From: Podarcis raffonei
Taxonomy: Eukaryota; Chordata; Lepidosauria; Squamata; Lacertidae
Assembly (NCBI RefSeq): GCF_027172205.1
Contig: NC_070614.1
Span: forward strand, 46,130,001-46,194,000
Direction: 5' to 3'
DNA: 64,000 bases
Shown: positions 33,820 to 45,463 of the stretch, one piece after another
Numbering within the stretch: the stretch's first letter is position 1
Layout: every line of letters starts with the position of its first letter
The notes under the pieces: generated by a model
What the model saw: the letters and a program-made list of their open reading frames with translations, nothing else
Databases searched by the model: none
What the model was told of the DNA's origin: nothing
Made by a program: the position numbers and the translations under genes

Positions 33820-36800
33820 TGTTACGAAAAAGGAGCAATGCAGAAGCAAGCACCAGGTGGCTGGAATGGTAAACAGGATGTGGGTGTTATTGGATTGTCC
33901 CGTGGGAAACTGGGACTGTTTGTAAAGTGCTCTGAGAGCCGGATGTTACCTCAGAGCAGCACATGACCCTGTACTGGAAATACATGGGTGGAGTTTATTC
34001 TCTCTCTGCAGCTGGGAAGCAAAGGGTACAGACATGTTTTCTCTGTACTGCTGAAAGACAGAAATAAAGACATGTAGATACATTTCTGTCTGTCTCATTC
34101 CCCCCCCCTGGAGATGGGAGGGGGAGGAGTGGTGTGTTCTCCTTCACGTTGAGGAGAATCGCCGATTGGAGACCTCCTTTTATCTTGCCGGGAGTCGCAG
34201 ACGGGAGGTCATAAGGATTCAAGCCGGGCACCTGGAGGGTGGCCAAATTCCTCTGGACTAAGAGCTAAACTGGAGGCTCTGACTTTTGGCTTGAATCCCG
34301 ACAACTGGTAGCATAACGATGGTTATCTGATCTATGAGAATCAGCATGAGAGGTGAGAGGTCGATGAATCGTTGCCATCCTCTGCACCTAAGGAGATAAA
34401 GAAAAGCGTCTGCCTGCAGCCAGAAAGCTGAAACAGACAGCTGGACACCGAGAAGAGTGTATTCCAAGGCAACGGAGCCAGAAAAGGTATGCAGCATTTC
34501 GGGCAAGAGAGAATGAACGCAGAAAGGCTTAATTTCTGGTTCACAAGCTGCGTTTGAAAAACAGCTCTGAAAGAGCAAGCTTGCATACCAGGAATTCCTG
34601 TGGTGAGATAAGGAGTTCCGTCCTGAGCAGGTTGCTAGGCAACGTCTGCCAGTTACTGAGTGGCCTAAAAAGAGCCTGGGAAATCGAAAGTGTATCTGCG
34701 CAGCTGTGCAAGGGTTTTGATAAAAAACAGCCAAAGGTTTGCCTGCCTGTAAAAAAGCAGTAAACAGAAGAGAACTTTTGGAGTTTACTGGCTTGGAAAG
34801 TGAAAGCTGGCTTGAGATTGACTGTAAAGCTGACCCTTGGATTCAGCATGGATGCCAAGAAGGGGGGAGTGCCCCTGAGTGCCGTGGTTCTAGATGAACA
34901 CAGCCGGCATGCTGCACTGGAAGTAAAGGACAGGGGGAGGGAGGAACGGAGTTCTAATTCCCCCACCGATGAGGCTACTGGAAAGGATGCTGTAGCTTTG
35001 AATGTTGTCCAGTGTTACAATTGTGGACAGGCTGGGCATCTTCAGCGGAGCTGCAAGAAGCCACGTCAGCCAAAAGGAGCGAAGGGCCGCTCAGCAAAGC
35101 CTGAGGCGTCAGGCAAAGGTCGTACCAAGCCTATGGTGAAACCTGGAAAGGCATTGATGGCGAAAGGAACCACGCCAGATGTTGGGAACGCGTTTATTAT
35201 CGACACTGCAGCGACGGTTCATATGTCCCCACACAGAGGACTCTTTTCAACGTTTAAGAAGCAAAGCTTCACTGTGACACAGGCCAACGGTCAGGAGCTG
35301 GAAGCGGCCGGCGTGGGGACTGTCTATCTTAAGAGTCTGGACTTGACAATAAACAATGTTTACTTGGTTCCTGAATTGAAGTTCAATCTGCTGAGTGTTT
35401 CGCAGATTGCAAAGAGAGGACTGAAACTGTCCTACGATGCTGAGAGCTGCGAGATCTACAAAGATGGAGAGTTATTTCTTTCAGCCAGGGAGAAGGATGG
35501 ACTTTATTTGTTGACTTTTGCACAAAGTGATTACATGGAATGTAATTCATCTGTGTCTAACCTAGTTTCTCTTGCAGGTGTGAGCAAGAAGAAGACCGGA
35601 GTCAACAGAGCATTTCAGCGGGTGTATGCTGATGTGATTGGTCCTCTAGAACCATCTAGAGGCAATGCAAGATATTATCTTGTGTGTGTGGATCATTTCT
35701 CTAACTATGTCTGGGTTTATGTGCTGAGAAAGCCACGGGAAGCCTTGGAGAGGTTTCAGGAGTTTTGTGACAAAGTTAAGAGTATGCATGATGCTAACAT
35801 TGATTGTCTATTCACAGATGAGAAGCAGATTTTTCTTTTACAGGATTTCCAAAGGTTCCTGCAGAAGAAGGGGATAAGACACAAGGTTTCTGTTTCAGCG
35901 GAAGCGTGTACGGGTGAACAGAGAATTGCAAAAGGGGATGGAAGCGCAATTGCTAAGTTCACATTTGCCACATGAGTACTGGGCCGAGTCTCTAATGTCG
36001 TTCTGTTATACGAAAATGAGAAAGGTTTCAAAAGAGTTGGGAAGTTCTCCTTTTGAGAAACTGTTCCACAGAAAACCTTCTGTTGCCCATTTCAAGGTTT
36101 TTGGGTCTCATGTGAGAACAGAAGCTCCAGGTGGAGTAAAGAATGCCAGAGGCATTTTTGTGGGGTATGAAAAGGGTCTCTACAGAGTAATTTTGTCTGA
36201 ATCTGGTCAGGTGATTCTCACAAAATTTCTAGAGAGTGCTCCTGAACAGGAGAGAATGATAGTACACACATTTCCCACTGAGGACGATTCAGATGATGAT
36301 GATTTTACTGATTACAGCGATTACAGCTGTACTGAAAGTGATGACACTGATAGCTCGGAGAGCTCAGTTGTCACAGTCATTGAGAGGAAGTCTCACACAA
36401 TAGATAGGCCTTCACAACTGAAGGATGAACCACTGTTTACCATTGGAACTGGTTCTCCAAAGAGTCCTGAGACTGGACCAGTGAGCAGAGAGGATCAGCA
36501 CCTCATACGTAGGTCTGAGAGAGTTACAAAGGGTCAACCACCCAAGAGGTACTCAAAAGAGTTTGCTAACTTAGCTGTTGCATGTGTTGCTGTTGTAAAC
36601 AACCGAGGACAGGTTGGAGCTGTGTCTAAGTCAGAGACAAAGACACAACAGAGAGATGCTAGCCAAGGTAATGCAGATGCACTCATTCCTTGGAAACCAG
36701 ACAACCAGAGAGGTACACTGGGGAAACCAGTGGCGGGGAGTTCCAAGGGTGGAACTGAAACAACAGGGGAGTGTTATGTGTATAACAACTGTTTGTTTTC

Positions 36801-37340
36801 CTCTCTGGATCATGCTTTGCTTGCTGCAACACGCATTGATTCTTTTGGGGGAGGATGTTACGAAAAAGGAGCAATGCAGAAGCAAGCACCAGGTGGCTGG
36901 AATGGTAAACAGGATGTGGGTGTTATTGGATTGTCCCGTGGGAAACTGGGACTGTTTGTAAAGTGCTCTGAGAGCCGGATGTTACCTCAGAGCAGCACAT
37001 GACCCTGTACTGGAAGTACATGGGTGGAGTTTATTCTCTCTCTGCAGCTGGGAAGCAAAGGGTACAGACATGTTTTCTCTGTACTGCTGAAAGACAGAAA
37101 TAAAGACATGTAGATACATTTCTGTCTGTCTCATTCCCCCCCCCCTGGAGATGGGAGGGGGAGGAGTGGTGTGTTCTCCTTCACGTTGAGGAGAATCGCC
37201 GATTGGAGACCTCCTTTTATCTTGCCGGGAGTCGCAGACGGGAGGTCATAAGGATTCAAGCCGGGCACCTGGAGGGTGGCCAAATTCCTCTGGACTAAGA
37301 GCTAAACTGGAGGCTCTGACTTTTGGCTTGAATCCCGACA
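33820..37340 (+). mobile_element. Ty1/copia retrotransposon fossil (copia-2) with paired LTRs
   Basis: LTRs at 33820-34303 (484 bp) and 36856-37340 (485 bp) start TGTTACG and end CCCGACA, and differ at only one or two sites, so insertion was recent. A purine tract (GGGGGAGGA) precedes the right LTR. Flanks GTGGA and GTGGC match at 4 of 5 bases. Recognisable parts in order: gag zinc knuckle (CYNCGQAGHLQRSC), protease-like motif (FIIDTAATVHMS), GAG-pre-integrase region, integrase pieces, and an acidic linker (near 36280-36360). I recognise no reverse transcriptase. It is broken, with a few breaks, and looks non-autonomous. Confidence 0.93.
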
Positions 37341-37871
37341 GTGGCTAGTAGTGAGAACCACGAAGGACAGTCAGAGTTGTATGTGAGCACTGGGCTAGAA
37401 GCAGGCTTCAAGCAGAAGCCTGAGAGTGAGAGCCATGTTTGATTTCTGCTTAAATTGAAGGCTGTGGCTTTGGGGGAAGCAAGACCTTCTGGGATGTTAA
37501 TGGTTCAAGATCCTGCATCTTAGGAGGGTTTCACTGATATATGCAGTATCCTGCAGAAGATCATTCTCACTGAGATATTGAAGTGGTTGTTGTTGTTGCT
37601 GCTGTTGCTCCAGTGGGCCTTCCCAGCTGGTGTGTGCCATGAGCATTTGCTTCATATGGTTTTAGTTCGTCTTAAATGCATTTGCTGTTTTTGTGTTTTT
37701 TACTGTTCTTTTTAGCATAAATCCCTGTGAGATAACCATCCTTAATGAAAATATTTCTTAAGAAGGAATATTTTTTTTAAAAAAATCGATGGTAAAGAGA
37801 AGGAGGCGAAGAAGAAAGTTTGGGGGAGTCCGAAGGTTGGCACAAGTAAAAATCAAAATGAGCAAACAAGC
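37341..37871. other. Intergenic DNA, nothing recognised
   Basis: Unique sequence with short GTT runs near 37585. No coding feature or clear repeat. Confidence 0.5.
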
Positions 37872-38128
37872 AGGAAGAAGAAGAAGAAGAAGAGTTTGGA
37901 TTTGATATCCCGCCTTTCACTCCCCTTCAGGAGTCTCAAAGCGGCTAACATTCTCCTTTCCCTTCCTCCCCCACAACAAACACTCTGTGAGGTGAGTGGG
38001 GCTGAGGGACTTCAAAGAAGTGTGACTGGCCCAAGGTCACCCAGCAGCTGCATGTGGAGGAGCGGAGACGCGAACCCGGTTCCCCGGATTACGAGACTAC
38101 CGCTCTTAACCACTACACCACACTGGTG
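37872..38128 (-). mobile_element. MIR-like (CORE-SINE type) element
   Basis: CCCAAGGTCACCCAGCAGCT and GCTCTTAACCACTACACCAC match the MIR layout, with a reversed tRNA head at the right end. Second copy at 56875-57118. Confidence 0.7.
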
Positions 38129-38553
38129 ATTTGGATGGAGTTGCCAAACAGTCCAGTCAGGACTGAGTGTGCTCATTGGCCACAGAATGCTAAGTGACAC
38201 ACTGGAGCAGGGGGAATGGAATATGCTGGAGAAGGGCATCAGACAGGGAAACTACAACTACAACATTTTGTTGCAGTTGCCACTTTCTTCAAACTATTTT
38301 AGATTTGCAATGGAGCTGGATTAAGTCATGCTGAGGTCCTAAACTACATCAGCTTTTTTTGGGGGGGGGGCCATTACTGTCCCTTCCCTCCAAGTGTATT
38401 ATTCTAAAAGAAAGTATAAAGAAAATGAAAATGTCTGTTTTAGATTTTGTTTTCCATGTTCCCTTTTTTAAAAAAAAACCAATTATGTATGGCTTGAAAA
38501 CCACTACCACCTATTATTATTAAAACCATTATCTTAACCTGTGGTCCTAAACT
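38129..38553. other. Intergenic DNA, nothing recognised
   Basis: AT-rich stretch with a G run near 38360. No feature supported. Confidence 0.5.
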
Positions 38554-38565
38554 GTAGCTTACTTA

Positions 38566-39649
38566 AAAGGGTAAAGAGACCCCTGACCATTAGGTCTAGT
38601 CATGACCAACTCTGGGGTTGCGGCGCTCATCTCGCTTTATTGGCCGAGGGAGCCGGCGTACAGCTTCCAGGTCATGTGGCCAGCATGACTAAGCCACTTC
38701 TGGCGAACCAGAGCAGCGTACGGAAACGCCATTTACCTTCTAGCCGGTTGTTGTTGTTTAGTCGTTTAGTCGTGTCCGACTCTTCGTGACCCCATGGACC
38801 AGAGCACGCCAGGCACCTCTGTCCTCCACTACCTCCCGCAGTTTGGTCAGACTCATGTTTGTGGCTTCAAGAACACTATCCAACCATCTCATCCTCTGTC
38901 GCCCCCTTCTCCTTGTGCCCTCCATCTTTCCCAGCATCAGTGTCTTCTCCAGGGAGTCTTCTCTTCTCATGAGGTGGCCAAAGTACTGGAGCCTCAGCTT
39001 CATGATCTGTCCTTCCAGTGAGCACTCAGGGCTGATTTCATTAAGAATGGATGCGTTTGATCTTCTTGCAGTCCATGGGACTCTCAAGAGTCTTCTCCAG
39101 CACCATAATTCAAAAGCATCAATTCTTCGGCGATCAGCCTTCTTTATGGTCCAGCTCTCACTTCCATACATCACTACTGGGAAAACCATGGCTTTAACTA
39201 TACGGACCTTTGTTGGCAAGGTGACGTCTCTACTTCTCAAGATGCTGTCTAGGCCTGTCATTGCCCTTCTCCCAAGAAGCAGGCGTCTTTTAATTTCGTG
39301 GCTGCTGTCACCATCTGCAGTGATCATGGAGCCCAAGAAAGTAAAATCTCTCACTGCCTCCATTTCTTCCCCTTCTATTTGCCAGGAGGTGATGGGACCA
39401 GTGGCCATGATCTTTGTTTTTTTGATGTTGAGCCTCAGACCATATTTTGCGCTCTCCTCTTTCACCCTCATTAAAAGGTTGCGGTACCTATTTATCTACT
39501 TGCACTTTGACGTGCTTTCGAACTGCTAGGTTGGCAGGAGCAGGGACTGAGCAATGGGAGCTCACCCCATCATGGAGATTCGAACCACCAACTGTCTGAT
39601 CGGCAAGCCCTAGACTCTGTGGTTTAACCCACAGCCCCACTTGCCTCCC
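38566..39649 (-). mobile_element. Sauria-type SINE split by a Bov-B insertion
   Basis: The reverse-oriented SINE lies in two parts, 38566-38750 (tail and body) and 39477-39649 (body and tRNA head). Outer flanks carry a perfect 12-bp target duplication GTAGCTTACTTA (38554-38565 and 39650-39661), showing that both parts are one element. Confidence 0.92.
38751..39476 (-). mobile_element. Bov-B (RTE) LINE 3' end, open C-terminal frame
   Basis: Inserted in the SINE above, with GGTTG at both edges. The minus strand has an uninterrupted 237-codon frame for the C-terminal part of Bov-B ORF2 (FPVVMYGSESWTIKKADRRR, LRVPWTARRSN, RLQYFGHLMRREDSLEKTLM, WRALVHGVTKSRTRLND). The 3' end has the usual GTTGTTGTTGTTTAGTCG complement. 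The open frame and clean nesting suggest recent activity. Confidence 0.92.
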
Positions 39650-39723
39650 GTAGCTTACTTAGTTTGTGCTGAAATCTGGCACCATCTGTAAGGCAAACAA
39701 ACCCTGCATTTCTCCCTTCTAGG

Positions 39724-39737
39724 CACCAGAGGGCCAC
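39724..39737 (+). promoter_or_regulatory. CTCF-like motif upstream of V7
   Basis: CACCAGAGGGCCAC, close to CCACCAGAGGGCRS, about 229 bp before the V7 leader. Confidence 0.5.
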
Positions 39738-39952
39738 CTAGACCTCCACACATCCCCCATTGGTTTTCCCTTCCACTAAAAAAAAGCACTCAACTCACCT
39801 TAATTCTACAAGATAATGAAACTTTCATTATGAAGCAGCAGCATAAGAGAGCAGGAAGCTGATGCGGCAGGCCACAAAAGGAGTTTTGCTCCAGCTGCCA
39901 TATTTTCAAGCACAACAAGAGCTTTAGTATCAGAACTTCCATCATCCCAAGG

Positions 39953-40732
39953 ATGCTTTTCCTCTCTAAAGCTTCCTGCTTCTTGGCAAGTCTGGGAACA
40001 TTCCTTCTGCTCTTGAAATCAGGTAATACTCTCAATGGTTACCTTGAAAGTGTGAGGAACTGAACAGGTAGCTGGACTTGGGGTTTTCTTTTTTATTTAC
40101 GATTATTTATATACACCCAATTTTCCTCCAAGGAGCTGAAGGTGGCATGAATGGTTCTCCCCCTGTATTTTATCTTCATAGCAACCTGCATGTGAGGTAG
40201 ATTAGGATGAGAATCAGTGTCTGGCCCAAGGCTTTTGGGCTATGTGGGGATTTGACCCATTGGTCTCGCAGCTCCTAGCTGAACACTCTAATGGCTGCAC
40301 TGTCATCATTAGGGCTAGTATTATGAAAATAATTTATGGATCACTTATGAAACAGAATATTTATATATGAAATAGAAGATAAACAGATAATTTACCATTT
40401 TTTTATTCATTTGTTTGTTTTGTAGGAACGTCCCAAAGCGATTCAGTGCTCCAGTCCCCGAGTCAGATGGAAATCAAAGAAGGAGAGTCTGTCTCTTTAT
40501 TCTGCAATTTTTCTAGTTCTTATAGCGCAAGCCCAGACCTTTTCTGGTACCGTCAACACATGGGAAGAGGACCCCAGCTGATCTTTCATGCATACAAAAA
40601 CCCTCAGAGGAAGAACCAGTTTGCTGAGGGGAAATTTTCCACTACTTTGTTTCTTGAAAATAAGACTGTTCCTCTGACGATCGAAGGCGCCTCTCTCCAG
40701 GATCAGGCTGTGTATTTCTGTGCTCTGAGACC
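39953..40732 (+). CDS. TRAV: TCR V gene V7 (TRAV-like)
   Basis: Leader exon 39953-40022 (MLFLSKASCFLASLG, core TFLLLL, phase 1, GTAATA donor) and V exon 40426-40732 after TTTTGTAG, restoring GTSQSDSVLQSPSQMEIKEG. Cys (LFCNFSS), Trp (FWYRQHMG) and Cys (DQAVYFCALRP) are present. Shares PLTIEG.SLQD with V12 and with the relic at 46589, so these form a subfamily. Open frame; the RSS nonamer is weak, so recombination may be inefficient. Confidence 0.9.
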
Positions 40733-40772
40733 CACAGTGAGTCATCTTTGACTCTTCGTTCGTGTAAAAACT
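40733..40772 (+). other. 23-RSS of V7 (weak nonamer)
   Basis: CACAGTG heptamer. Best nonamer GTAAAAACT (6/9) needs a 24-bp spacer; at 23 bp it is TGTAAAAAC. Confidence 0.7.
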
Positions 40773-41077
40773 GCTGTGTGGCGGCTGAGGAGAGGTTCCT
40801 TTAACTTCTGTTCTTTTCTCCTTGCAAGAATGCAAATGTCTCTTTTCCTAATGTAACTAGGGAAAACAAAGCAAAACAACAACACACACCAGTAGTACAC
40901 TTAAGTATGTTGCTATATTTAGAGGTATACCAGTAGTACACTTAGGTATATTGCTATATTTAGAGGTATACCAACCTGGTACCCTCCAGATATTTTGGAC
41001 TACAACTCCCATCAGCTTGGGCAAGCTATCCTTTGCACCCACAAACCCACCCACCCACTGTCATCCCCCTCCTTCAC

Positions 41078-41425
41078 AGAATCTTAAAATTGTAGAGGTG
41101 GAAGGGACCCAGAGAGCCCCTTAGTCCAACCTTTTGCAATGCAGGAATTACAGCTTAAGGACCCCTGACAGATGGCCATCCAGCCTCTGTTTAATAACCA
41201 CCAGTGAAGGTCCATCCCCTTTCAGAGTAGTGTGTTCCAGTGTCAAACTGCTTCTGCAATCATAAAGTCTTTCCTATTGTTTAATCAGAATCCTCTTGCT
41301 TGAAATTTGAATTTATTCGTTTGGGTCCTACCCTCTAGAAAATCAGAACCCAAGCTTGCTCCATCTTCCCTTTGACATTTGAAGGTCCCTTAGATATTTG
41401 AAGGTGGTCCTCTCAGTCATCTCAT
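41078..41425 (-). mobile_element. CR1 LINE 3' end
   Basis: Reverse-oriented CR1 3' UTR (GTGGAAGGGACCC, GACAGATGGCCATCCAGCCT), longer and more diverged than the copy at 32277. Confidence 0.8.
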
Positions 41426-41514
41426 ATCAGCACACTTGCCTGGCCATAATAACCATGGATTTTGTGAGATTTCTGAGTGAACCTGAGTAAGCCACACAGA
41501 GATGAATATTATAA

Positions 41515-42330
41515 AGAGCAATGACCGCTCCCCACATCAAATGGGGGGCGCCTTTTGTGTGGTCGTATGCAGCCCCCCCATCCCATGCAGCTCCCAGCAG
41601 TACAGCCTGGATTCACCCCCCCCCAGGCTGGACACCTGGAGGTAACTGCCTACCTCTGCCAATCCCAGTTGGGGAGGTGTTGCCAGGAGAGAGTTGGCCA
41701 GGTAAGAGGAGGGATCGCCCTGCCCAAACAATAGTGGGCAGAACTTACCTGGGAGTTCTCCCTCGGCTTCAAAGCTTCTCCCACCCTGCCCTCCCTCAGT
41801 TAAGCCTTCTTTTGCAGGTTGACCTTTTCTTCACAGGTACGCGGGCGCTGCTACGTTATGGTCACTGTTGAAGGGCCGGAATGGAATTTTCCTGCACTGG
41901 CAGGTTTTGCCTTCCCCGTAGCAAAACATCACAACTTTGGCAGTTTGGGAGCAATCCTTTAGTCTATCTTCCCTAACTGGGGGGGGGGGGGCATGAAGCG
42001 GTGACCCATGCCCCCCCCTCTGTGTTGGTGATCCCAGGGTTCCCCGTTAAAGGGGTTGTTTTGAAGGGAGGCATTGGCCATATGCCAATAAATTGTCATT
42101 GCTCTCCTCTGCGATGGCGGCGAAATGGGGGGGGGGGCTCTCTGCTTGAACAGATGTTCTCCAGAGCCAGCCCAATCCCCACACATTCTGGATAACCCTG
42201 ATGTTCCCCAGATCCCCAGCTGGGGACTGGGAGGGATAAACACCCAGTGCCTAAGCTAAGGTCTCCCTACATCTAAAGCTTTAATAAAGTGGTGGCCAAA
42301 TTTTAATCCCATAACATGTTGTTTTGAGTC
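41515..42330 (+). mobile_element. Unclassified GC-rich retroelement-like repeat (copy 1)
   Basis: About 0.8 kb, GC-rich, CpG-containing, with an AATAAAGTGGTGGCC signal near the right end. It shares ordered blocks with 55905-56720: GTAGCAAAACATCACAACTTT, CCGTTAAAGG, GCCTAAGC, AATAAAGT.GTGGCC, ACATGT and ATTCCACTT. The layout (internal poly-A signal, no ORF) resembles an LTR or terminal region. Family not identified; broken or non-coding. Confidence 0.5.
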
Positions 42331-42434
42331 ATTATTCCACTTGGGTGCCACCCGGGGTTGGGGGGGTCTCCGCCTGTCTGCGCAATAGGCAAATGCCTTT
42401 CATGAATGAATGAAACCATCCTCTCATTCTGGTG

Positions 42435-42448
42435 CCACAAGGTGGCAG
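42435..42448 (+). promoter_or_regulatory. CTCF-like motif upstream of V8
   Basis: CCACAAGGTGGCAG, full consensus match, followed by TGCTG. About 830 bp before the V8 leader; the gap contains a 0.4-kb SINE insertion, so the original spacing was about 420 bp. Confidence 0.58.
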
Positions 42449-42548
42449 TGCTGCTGTTACAGATTAGGGCATTCAACAGGGCATTCTGCTTACACATACC
42501 CTCCAACATTTTGCCAACGAAAATAGGGACGTCCTAAGGGATAGTGGG

Positions 42549-42961
42549 GGGCGCGGGTGGCGCTGTGGGTTAAACCACAGAGCCTAGGACTTGCTGATCA
42601 GAAGGTTGGCAGTTCAAATCCCCGCAATGGGATGAGCTCCCGTTCCTCGGTCTCTGCTCCTGCCAATCTGGTAGTTCGAAAGCATGTCAAAGTGTAAGTA
42701 GATAAAAAGGTACCGCTCCGGTGGGAAGGTAAACAGAGTTTCCGTGTGCTGCTCTGGTTCACCAGAAGCGGCTTAGTCCTGCTGGCCACATGACCTGGAA
42801 GCTGTACGCCGGCTTCCTCAGCCAATAAAGCGAGATGAGCGCCGCAACCCCAGAGTTGGTCACGACTGGACCTAATGGTCAGGGGTCCCTTCACCTGGCG
42901 TGCTCTGGTCCATGAGGTCACGAAGAGTCAGACACGACTAAACGACTAAACAACAACAACA
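42549..42961 (+). mobile_element. Chimeric SINE: Sauria SINE fused to a Bov-B 3' end
   Basis: A Sauria-type SINE (tRNA head GCGCGGGTGGCGCTGTGGG to CAGGGGTCCCTTCACC) passes directly into the Bov-B LINE 3' terminus (GGCGTGCTCTGGTCCATGAG, then ACGACTAAACAACAACAAC). One 13-bp target duplication, AAGGGATAGTGGG (42536-42548 and 42962-42974), encloses both, so they inserted as a single molecule. Confidence 0.9.
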
Positions 42962-43278
42962 AAGGGATAGTGGGACAATCTGGAATCAGACCAGAAACCG
43001 GGACAGCTTCTGTAAATCTGGGACTGCCCCCTGGAAAATAGGGACACTTGGAAGGCCTGCTTACATACAGAACTTAAGAGCATGTGACCCTCCTCTCGAT
43101 GGGAGAGACCAACTAATGTCTGCTCCCAGGAGGGGAGGTGTGGCCAATTCATCCCTGCTCAAACATGGCATTGCTAACTGTCAGAGAACCCTGAGAAGGA
43201 AGTGACTTCCTGCTCAGCATCATTTTTAACCACAGCCAGTTCTGAATAGGTTGGAACTCAGCTTCCTTGTCCTTCAAC

Positions 43279-44010
43279 ATGATATTTTCACCTGCATCTG
43301 CTATGTTACTGGCATTAACTATAAGTGAGTAGCATTCTTTTTTTAAAAAAAATTGAAAGAGGGAGCATCGTTCTCTCTTACTGAGCATCCGCACCACTCT
43401 TGGCCTTGACATGCATTATCAATGTTCCTTGACCTTATTTTATATCCCCCTTATTTTATATTTCCCTGTGCTTTTTGATACCTTTGGTTGATTAAAGCCT
43501 TGGAGATTCCCAGCCAAAATTGATATGTGTGTTTTAATCTCTCTTTTTTAGTTTGTCATGGATTTTAATATTTTTGGAATATTTTTAACTGTTTTCAACT
43601 GATAATTATATTGTTTTATTTCTCTTGCAATGGCCTTTTACACTCAAGCAGTGTAGAGATTTTATGGAATAAAATAGATAAATAAAGCTCACGTTGTCGT
43701 CCCCCTTATTTGCAGGAATTGCCTCCGGAGACTCTGTCAACCAAACCATAGCTGATTTTACCATTCAAGAGGGGGAGAGTATTTTGCTGCCATGCAGCTA
43801 CAAGTCATCTTTCTCCCCAGTTCTTTTCTGGTATGTGCAGCATCCACCGGAACCCCCTCGACACTTGCTCTCAAGTTATGATGATCCCAGCAAGGAGACA
43901 AAAAAGAGTGGGTTTTCAGCAGTCCTTGACAAAATGGAGGAGTCCTTTCATTTGAAAAAGGCGTCCGGTGAGCCAAGAGACTCAGCTGTCTACTTCTGTG
44001 CCTTGAAAGA
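43279..44010 (+). CDS. TRAV: TCR V gene V8 (TRAV-like)
   Basis: Leader exon 43279-43324 (MIFSPASAMLLALTI, phase 1, GTGAGT donor) and V exon 43716-44010 after ATTTGCAG, restoring RIASGDSVNQTIADF. Cys (LPCSYKS), Trp (FWYVQHPP) and Cys (DSAVYFCALKD) are present. Perfect RSS. Closest in the window to V5 and V6. The intron contains a LINE-like AT-rich 3' end near 43460-43690. Strong functional candidate. Confidence 0.93.
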
Positions 44011-44049
44011 CACAGTGAAGAAAATGACAAGGCAAGGAGGACAAAAACC
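44011..44049 (+). other. 23-RSS of V8 (consensus)
   Basis: CACAGTG, 23 bp, ACAAAAACC: perfect consensus. Confidence 0.95.
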
Positions 44050-44247
44050 AACCCAGTGGCTGAGCGAAGAACTTGTGCTTGAGAAAGCATTACTAGGTGC
44101 ACATTAAATTGAGGCTCAAAACAGGCTATTTGCAAAGTATGGATGGCAGCATTCATATGACCATATGCAACAGCCATAGTTTATTTTATTTGCAACCATT
44201 TCTCATGTGTGTGTGAACTAGATGAAGATGAAAATGAAAATGATAAT

Positions 44248-45090
44248 GATAATACTTTTATTATTTATACCTCGCCCATCTGGCTAGGTTTCCCCAGCTA
44301 CTCGGGGCTCCTGACAGCACATATAAAAACATAGTAAAACATCAAACATTAAAAACTTCCTTATACAGGACTGCCTTCAGATGTCTTCTAAAAGTTGTGT
44401 AGTTCTTTTTGTTTGTTTGTTTGCTTATTAAATTTCTGTTTTATATTTTAGAATATTCACTTAAGCAACCACTTAAAATATCAATGACTTCCCTTCCTCT
44501 CTTTCCATGGTTCATTTTGCACAACATAAATCCCTGCATATTTTATATAAACTAAACCATTCAGTATTCCATTATTACATCCATCAAAACTTATTTACAC
44601 TGTTGAATTTATCTTAATGCTGCCAGCATTTTCAAATAAACACAATTTCCCTCCATATATTCAATAAACATTTTCCAAACTCCTTTAAACAAATGTTCTT
44701 CTGTTCTTATATTATATATGTTAGGTCTGCAAACTGCACATATTCTATCAATTTAAGTTGCCAGTCTTCTTCAGTTAGGACTTTGCTCACTTTCCATTTT
44801 GGGGCTAGCAAAACGTGGTAGTGGCATACATAAATAGCCTTTTCCGACACCTGGGAATTTCCATCTGAGTTATTCCCAACTAAAAGTTGTGTAGTTCTTT
44901 ATCTTCTGGACATCTGACAGGAGGGTGTGTTCCACAGGGAGGACACCACTGCCGATAAGCCCCCCTGCCTGGTTCCCTTCACTTCTCTCAGTGAGAGAAC
45001 CACCAGAAGTCCTGCTGGAGGAAGATCTCAGTGTCTGGGCTAAGCAATGGGGTAGAGATGCTCCTTCAGGTATAGCTACCTAGATAGCTA
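44248..45090 (-). mobile_element. Unnamed family A repeat split by an L1
   Basis: 44248-44408 and 44881-45090 are one copy of the repeat at 20962-21235. The right half extends the family further (GGCTAAGCAATGGGGTAGAG, GATGCTCCTTCAGGTATA). Confidence 0.7.
44409..44880 (-). mobile_element. L1 LINE 3' end, 5'-truncated
   Basis: Matches the L1 tail at 46759-47428. A perfect 20-bp target duplication (TAAAAGTTGTGTAGTTCTTT, 44389-44408 and 44881-44900) shows target-primed insertion into the family A repeat. Confidence 0.9.
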
Positions 45091-45463
45091 AATAGTTCCC
45101 TGATTTGAGTGCTTCAACTTTTGTAAAGAACCAGATAACTAGACAGCTATGTCTTGTAGATGAAGCTCTCAGGTGGCTTTCAGACACAAGGTGGAGATGT
45201 TGAGCAATCTCAGCTAATACTATATCTTATAGTATGATGCCAGATATTGAGTTCTCATTCAACAGCACACATTGGCAACCTGACCACTAGCCACATCCTC
45301 TCCTTATACCTTAAGTTGCTTTTTAGACATTACTTACCAAGAGCAAGGAGTCAGCCACATTTCATACAGCCATGTTTTTGGAGCCAAGCCCATAAACTGC
45401 TCAGAACTAGCACCAGAGTCCTTACCAATTTTCTGCTGTTCACCTCATCATTGATCCAGGAAT

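Noticed and set aside
38786-39529. 247-codon plus-strand frame, and similar frames at 47836, 50085 and 51408
   Set aside because: Antisense shadows of the Bov-B ORF2 C-terminus; the real coding strand carries the known motifs.
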